From: Endocalyx cinctus
Taxonomy: Eukaryota; Ascomycota; Sordariomycetes; Amphisphaeriales; Apiosporaceae
Assembly (NCBI GenBank): GCA_001600455.1
Contig: BCKC01000008.1
Coordinates: 397,235 to 461,234, forward strand
Direction: 5' to 3'
DNA: 64,000 bases
The position numbers were made by a program, and so were the translations under genes. The notes under the pieces were generated by a model. The model was given only the letters and a program-made list of their open reading frames with translations. It did no database searches and was not told the DNA's origin. Below are positions 57,763-64,000 of the stretch, in pieces. The stretch's first letter is position 1. Every line of letters starts with the position of its first letter.

Positions 57763-58591
57763 ACCCCTTTCCCCCGCCCGCTTTTTTTCTTTTGTTTTAT
57801 ACCCCCCCTTTTTTTGCGTCACGATGTCGCTCTAAACGTCAACCTACCGGAATAAAAGAAAGGGGCTGATTAAAAGAGAGGGTGACGAAAAAAAAGACCC
57901 TCTACTCTACGACGCGCTCGTGCGCCGGTTCCAATCGCCCGAGGAGCGCGAGCGCGAAGGTCGCAAGAAAGGGTACTCGCGCGTCCTCGAGGTCGATTTA
58001 CTTAGGGGCGAAGCGCGCTTATCGCACCTCTCTCGTCAGGGCGACGTCAACAACAACGCCGCGGACGAAGGCGAGAACGGCCGGGGACCGGGTTCGAACG
58101 CGGTCGTCGCGGCGTCGGCGGCGGCGACGGAGGACGGGGACGCTTATATTCGGGAGTACGCCGATTTCGCCGTCCCTCTTTCGGCGGCGGCGGCGGTCAA
58201 TGATTATCCGTCTTCTCGGGATCCGGGGAGGAAGCGGGAGACGGGGATAGGAGGAGGAGAAGAGGAAGGTCCCCGGACGAGGGACGAGGCCCTGGAGCGT
58301 TGGAGGGGGTTTCTGAAGAGGAGGTTCGTGCTCGGCCGAGACGAGGATTTCGATTATCGCGTCGTGGACGAGGAGGACGCGTTCGATGCGTTGGAGAGGA
58401 GGGAGGAGGAAGATAAGTGGTATGATGAAGAGGACCCGAGTTGGGCGAGCGAGAGCGGGAGCGAAAATGGCGGTGGTAGTGAAAAGAATGGCGAGAGGGA
58501 TGAGAATAAAGATGGAAATGGGGGGACGGGGAGCAGCACGAAAAAGAAACGGAAATCTTTGCAAGGTGAGACAGGGATACAAGATTTTTGA
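57477..58591 (+). CDS. CCDC97-like (DUF2052) protein
   Basis: Two exons, 57477-57687 and 57897-58591, 301 residues. Joined across the intron it reads RRREYLERNPGYFDSLEHEL then ADPLLYDALVRRFQSPEER, EREGRKKGYSRVLEVDLLRG and EARLSHL, the core of the CCDC97/DUF2052 family; the second conserved part is WRGFLKRRFVLGRDEDFDYR ... DEEDAFDALE and the acidic EEEDKWYDEEDPSWASES. CCDC97 associates with the U2 snRNP SF3b complex in animals, so a nuclear role in splicing is likely. The region between is Ala/Gly/Glu low-complexity. The C-terminus KKKRKSLQ resembles a nuclear localisation signal; a donor-like GTGAGA follows, so a short last exon after 58565 is possible. The 209-bp intron contains a 42-C run, unusual for this genome. 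Confidence 0.82.
57721..57762 (+). repeat. Poly-C tract (42 C) inside an intron
   Basis: An uninterrupted run of 42 C lies in the intron of the CCDC97-like gene, followed by C/T-rich sequence to about 57815. On the transcript it is a long pyrimidine tract upstream of the acceptor at 57896. Confidence 0.9.
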
Positions 58592-61500
58592 TTCGCTAGG
58601 ATGGAAATGTAAAGGATTGTTGTAGTGAGATAAATATATCGGAAATATAAGTTAAAAACTTGTGTGGATATAAACGTTTTTTCGTGGTGCTTTTTTTTTT
58701 TTTTTGACTTGACTTGACTTGACACGAACGCCCTTTTCTGATGATACCACTTACCTTTATTTTGTCTTGTTCTTCTCTTCTTACATATATCTGGTCGAGA
58801 TATACTACTACTTATTCGTTTCTTTTCGTCTCTTTCCTGAATTATCTATCGATGAGCGTCAATCCGTCGAGCATCGAGAAAAATGTAGTGTATAATCGCC
58901 AGCAAAAATGAATAAGTAGAACAAACTTGCCATCAAGAAACAAACTATTTTTTCTCGCTTGCTACTTCTTTTTCTTATCATGTGTACAATGAAAGCGGTG
59001 ATGCCTTGCATTTGAAAAAGGCCCTATGAACTAGTTGACCGAGCGGTTGAGTGATACCTCTGTGAGGGATATACTCGTGTCTGCGCATAGGACAAGAGAA
59101 AAGAGAAAAAGGGTGTGCGGGAGGTTGGAGATTTTTAATCATGCCGGGCTTTCCGGATCGTATTTTTGATTTTCTAATAGGCGTCCTCTCAATAAATTAA
59201 GGATGAATCTGTCGGGGGTAGCAAGTACGCGTCATGTTACTACTATCCCGACACATGACTAACATACCCTCAGCTGATGATCTACAGGTAGTCCTATGAT
59301 AATGGATAAAATCTCTATCACGCATCGAGGTCGAAATAGGAGCTGTATGATAGGACAGTTAAATGCGCATAGCGAACTTCGTGTAACCAAGTAACCAAAA
59401 CAATAGTCAATGTCCAAAGAGACACTATCTTCTTCAGAATGTAAACCGAGACGAGGCCGTATGCTCAAACCGACGGCCCGGATACAACCAAACAATGCCT
59501 TAAGTACGGGCGTCGTAACATCGAGTACTACGTTAGTTAAGATTCTCACTGGCTCGTGTCACGTATCTGGGTGGCTCAGAATAGGAGACGGGGTCCCCAA
59601 CGGTGTGTAACATTTACACAACGGCCCTACGACAAACACGGTATGAAGATGCGCCACTACAGTCCCAGTGGACACGTCAACGGAGCTGTCCGTTGTAAAT
59701 TCGTTACTGGGCTTATTCTTGCCCATCTGAGTCACCTCACTGTGCATCTCCTCACTATACCTCGCTAATAGCGACGACGCCTATCATGATCGCTTAATAG
59801 CGAATCAGTTACTCCCATTGAATGCAGCATTATGCTGCAGAGCACAAGATAGATAATGAAACTGCAGCCTTACCTCAGCTATGCCACGATTCTATAAGAT
59901 CTAGTGAGAGCTGGGGAAAAAAGGAGGGCACTGTACCCGATCCAAGCAATGGAATAATTCAAGTGTATCATCTAGGATATCTTATAGCCAATGGTGAGCA
60001 CATGAATATCATGTTGTCATAACAAGATCCCGCCCATCCTGACCTCTCTATCTCTCTGGCCAGTCATGTCGGGATAGCCGTCATCGTGGCTTCTTTTCGG
60101 ATGGATTCTGGACCAAACAACAGTCACCAATCGCTCCTTCTCTGACGAAAATCAAATCAAACGGTGAAGAAATCATGTAATCAGGGGAAAATTTCCTTCT
60201 CATGGTTCGATGCGCCGCCATTCAAAGCAAATTAATTTCGTTATTGCGCATCCTGTTGAATCATCACAGCTGAGAAAAGAGTGCTACATTTAGCTTGTGC
60301 GTCATGTTAAGCGGTAAGATCAACAGAATTGCCTTGTTTTCACCCCTCCCTTTTTCATGGAAAAAAAATTTCATCTGAGACATCAGATGCTGACCGTATA
60401 ATTAGTGAGAATGACGGCAGGCACTAGCCTGGCTGACTTTTAATTGACGGTGCGATCTTGGTGGTTGAAGTGCTGACTTTAAACGCATAGTTGAGTCAGA
60501 CGGTGAAGATTTCAGGAAAGGAAAAAAAAAAAAAAAATTCTTTGAATGAACGATGATACGTAGAGCTGACAAAGTCGTTATAAGACGGTATCGTGTCCTA
60601 CGTAGTAATTTGAGCGGCAGTTTCAAGCCTAAGGGACTGTCAGAAGCGGATACTGATGCGACGACTAAGCAGACATGTCGGACTGGGGGCTAAATATTTG
60701 AGGAAATTGACTCTTCCGAGGTCCAGGACTATGTTAGCGTTTTATAGGCGGAAAATTTTGATATCTTCAATCGGTAAAAGATGTAGTATCCCGATATACG
60801 TGATGTGATATCTTACTCTCCAATGCTTGGTGAGGGTATATAGTTAGCGATTGAGCAGAATGGGTTCGATCACAGAGTTGTAGGTGGTTCATCCTAGATC
60901 GACTTTTTCTTTCGTTTGAAAGGAATGAAGGATACCATTTTCGGAAGCGCTATCAGCCACCTGCAGAGATTTCGCTTGCAGATGACTGCATAGGTGTAAC
61001 GTCCGATGCATCTCCCACTATTGAAGTAGTATAATTCAATCAAGCAGCCTTGTTTGGAAACGAGGTTGCTTGATGTAAAGAGAACGAACTCGCATTGACT
61101 AAAACCCCCACTTTACGAGGCTCTTGTGCCACACAATGACTGAACTGGGTAACTAACTTAGAGCCAAAGTTGTTATATATGGATAGTACTTATACGATCA
61201 AAGGTTACAGCAACACACCATAATCCGGTGCAAAGCAATTTCTGGTCCACTCGAGTTGGAGGATGAACCGCGGCAGTCAGCCGGCGGAGAATGGGATTTC
61301 ATCATAAGTGACTAAGATCTGACGATTGCTGCGCTTACCGGCGCAACTCCTCGTTACGGGCAAATTGGTTAGTAATTTGGCGGAGTATTGCATCTGTTCC
61401 TGCAGATTATTCAACGAGGAGAAAATTTTTTTTTTCTTAATCCTGCTCAGTAAGAATGACCGAATGACTGGATATGGATGTACATCTCAGGGTGGGAAGG

Positions 61501-64000
61501 GGCATTATAGATAAACCTGTTAGTAGAAACTCGCGTATCAATTTGACCCCAGGAAAATAACAAATCCGGGGATGCCCCGAAAAGGAAGTTTCAACGTGGC
61601 CTTGGGAGGGATACAAGATCTCCAAGCCGCCGTCATTCGAGGCTTCCAATAACCTGATTAATAGATACTTAAGAAATAACATATGATCCAAATGTACCTT
61701 CATTGAACCAATTCTGAGATATATAGGTAATTCGGGAGGCGACATGCTAAAAGAGAGTATGGTATATAAAAGTACTCGCGTCTAAATAACGCATTGAAGG
61801 ATTGTCATTTCCGTGATTACATTGGAGAGCACTTATCATAGGCCTCAAAATTCCCCATCAAGAGGACACCTCAGAAGGAGATGATTTCTAAAACACGACC
61901 AAATTCAGACAGGGGCATAGGGGCTGGTTACTCGCGGTTCATGGCTCCCCCCTCCCAAAAATAAGAAGAAAAAAAAAAGACGCGCCCCAAGGATAATAAA
62001 AACATGACTCGAGCGTTAATATGAAAACGGGAGGGTTCATGGGGTAGGTTGTAGTAAAGATAGTGTTAATTGCAATGCTCGTGATCGAGGTGTTATAATA
62101 ATCAAACCAATGGTTGGTGGCAATGAATATTGCATGAAATGGTATGTAGATAAATACGATGATCTGAAATGGTCACACGACCCAGCGCCAACACAGGGGC
62201 CGGGTAATATATCTAGATAATAAGATAAGAATTAAAAAAAAAAAAAAAAAAAGTCTCGTCAAAGTAGCGGCAGCCACGTCAGGTACGTGTAGAGTCACCG
62301 CTGACGAAACACCGCTTGACATGTTAGTATGTGTCGTAGGTAATGTACTAATACCTGTGGACTATGCTAACCATACCCATAATGGACGAAGGATTTCCTT
62401 GTGACAGAAAGATTTTGGAAGCACTCCGTTTGGTTGAAATAACCCAATGGTTGGTATATCTTCTCGTACCGCGCGTCAATAGCACACCTTTGAGAGTTTT
62501 GATCATCGTTGATGGGCTACTTTGGGATAATAACATGTGTTTGTTATGTCATAGCGGTGTATGGATGGAAGAGAGATAAAAAAAATAAAAGATAAAAAAA
62601 GTCATCTTAACTTGTGTACTTTATTTTTATTTCTGACCTTATTTAAAATGCCCCTGGTCCAATGTTAACCTAGTGGACTCGGATCAATGGGTAGTATTCA
62701 GAGCCCGGTAATTCATGAATATGGCGGACGCAGGATTGCTTCTAGAAGCAAATAGGTATAAAAGTACTGATTAGGAATACATACGCTTAGAAGAATTGGG
62801 AAGAGTGACGTTAGATGCACCATAAAAGTGCCTATTTAAGTTGACAGCCCCTGGTTTTTTTTTCCAAGGAAAATTACGTTCGAAAAGGGGAAGAGGAAAA
62901 GAAGAGATTGAAATGACGTTTTCGTCACAATAATAGGGATTGATAACTTTTTGGGTGCTTATTGGATTGGAATATGATAGATTATGTGGAGTGTTTAATT
63001 TTTCCAGATCTTAATTCTGGAATATTGATAGTGTTAGTACGGAGTACAGTAGATAATGCTATGCTATGATATTAGAATAAAATAATTAAGTTAGAAATAT
63101 ATCCCATGAAGATGGTTGTGAACGAGCAGAAAAGCTGGGAAGAAAAAAGAAAGGGATAAGACTTCTTCCCATATATTGGGATACCTGGATGTTTACTTCG
63201 CCTAGTAGTCTAGTATAGCAGCATAGCAGTCTACTGTAGGTAGTACTTATTTACTATTTACGTACAGTACTACCTCTTATTAACCACCGACTATTAAATA
63301 CTAAGAAAAAGTATTTGATTACGATCAATCATGTGGCGGCCTTTTAGTAAAAAAGTCTAGAAGGTCTGTTTTTTTTTTTTTTTTTTTTTTTTTTCCAGAT
63401 ACACATGTGAACATGCACCTAATAGGTACCTGATTAGGCAGCCTCTTAAGGTTACTTCAGGCACTGGAGCTCTGAACATATTAGTGGATCTACTGGAAAT
63501 CTCCGATCTCTAGGCCATGTTTATTACCTACATTCTTTCCATGTACGGCGTACGACTAGCCTGAATTAGATGAAAACTGTTGGGTTAAAATCGTAAGATT
63601 TTACTGTTCTGAAAAATGAAGTTATTATTGTTGTTGATGTTGTGAAATAATTCTGCTAGTCAGAATTATTTCGAGTGTAAGTGAGCTGGCGTACAGGCCA
63701 GCTCCGCACTGGCCACATACACCAGCCTGTGGCTGGTGATGTGGCTGGTGTGGCTTATACTCCAGCTAGCTACTAATAATCAACACTGGCAACTTTTTCA
63801 AAATTCGAAAGTCCTAGTAATATAACCAAGTAATTGGTTAAAGAAATGTACAGTAAATGGATGAGGCTATTCCCAACCTCGTCGTCCTTAGTTATCCGCT
63901 CAGTCTCACCATTGTAGTTGCTTCCCTCAAGTATTCGTATTGAACCTCATATTGCCCCACTTTTCTCGCAATACCATCAATTCCGTATGTGACGAAAAAA
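58592..64000. other. 5.4-kb gene-free right end
   Basis: No gene supported. Features are an LTR at 63578-63785, a T-run of about 25 at 63369-63394, A-runs near 60518 and 62235, and a short GACTT tandem (58704-58722). Frames such as 59822-60022 and 61326-61514 have no codon character or family. A tRNA-like string near 59033 (TTGACCGAGCGGTTGAG) has no matching acceptor stem. Confidence 0.5.
63578..63785 (-). repeat. 208-bp solo LTR, inverted second copy, no target duplication
   Basis: Reverse complement of the LTR at 42550-42757, with no difference I can find by reading. The flanks are AAAAC on the left and CTGGC on the right, so the expected 5-bp duplication is missing. Confidence 0.9.

Noticed and set aside
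57445..57822. Gly-rich minus-strand ORF
   Set aside because: The glycine run is the reverse reading of the poly-C tract in an intron of the CCDC97-like gene.
59030..59095. tRNA-like GACCGAGCGGTT string
   Set aside because: It resembles the 5' part of a leucine or serine tRNA, but no complementary 3' end or T-arm follows.
1..64000. CRISPR arrays, operons, bacterial promoters or ribosome binding sites
   Set aside because: Spliceosomal introns and fungal families show this is eukaryotic nuclear DNA; no regularly spaced direct repeats were seen.

Overview
This window is nuclear DNA of a filamentous ascomycete (Pezizomycotina; a Sordariomycete is my guess, not something the sequence proves). The evidence is short 50-110 bp GT-AG introns with CTAAY-type branch sites, plus fungal families: a HET-domain protein, a Zn2Cys6 AflR-type regulator, a GH18 chitinase with hevein modules, a GH3 beta-xylosidase, an isoamyl-alcohol-oxidase-like flavoprotein and a CalB-type lipase. 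GC-rich genes sit in long AT-rich stretches with solo LTRs, MITE-like repeats and decayed genes, so this is a gene-poor accessory compartment with a few housekeeping genes (SQT1/AAMP-like, CCDC97-like, NPP-type phosphodiesterase).

Layout. 0.5-9.5 kb: WD40 ribosome-assembly factor, CalB-like lipase, REI1-like zinc-finger protein, HET-domain gene whose 3' end runs into a repeat. 9.5-17.5 kb: seven-exon secreted M20 peptidase (-), a 5-kb AT-rich stretch with a solo LTR, a stop-riddled ORF and an inverted MITE pair, then an aldo-keto reductase (-). 19.9-23.2 kb: UDP-glycosyltransferase, Ser/Thr-rich single-pass membrane protein, one more MITE. 24.5-30.1 kb: subgroup-C-like chitinase (+) converging on a secreted Cys-rich 611-aa protein (-), with an LTR copy between them. 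30.9-35.6 kb: eight-exon secreted HELAH metallopeptidase, DUF7730-like protein, AAA-ATPase pseudogene. 36.1-42.4 kb: SDR oxidoreductase, AflR-like regulator, NPP phosphodiesterase. 44.5-45.0 kb: SnoaL/NTF2-like protein. 45-49.5 kb: gene desert. 49.6-54.8 kb: secreted VAO-type flavin oxidase converging on a GH3 beta-xylosidase with an apparent one-base frame break. 56-58.6 kb: small repeat-containing gene with signs of decay, and a CCDC97-like gene with a 42-C run in its intron. 58.6-64 kb: no recognisable gene.

Several genes suggest secreted attack on polymers and host or competitor material: chitinase and partner, metallopeptidase, lipase, M20 peptidase, xylosidase, flavin oxidase. Two 208-bp LTRs, identical by eye, lie in opposite orientation 21 kb apart (42.55 and 63.58 kb); only the first has a target-site duplication. 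I found no clear new multi-gene system. The best candidates for new biology are the chitinase/secreted-protein pair, the HELAH metallopeptidase and the small repeat protein near 56 kb. All exon models were derived by eye from splice signals and frame continuity.
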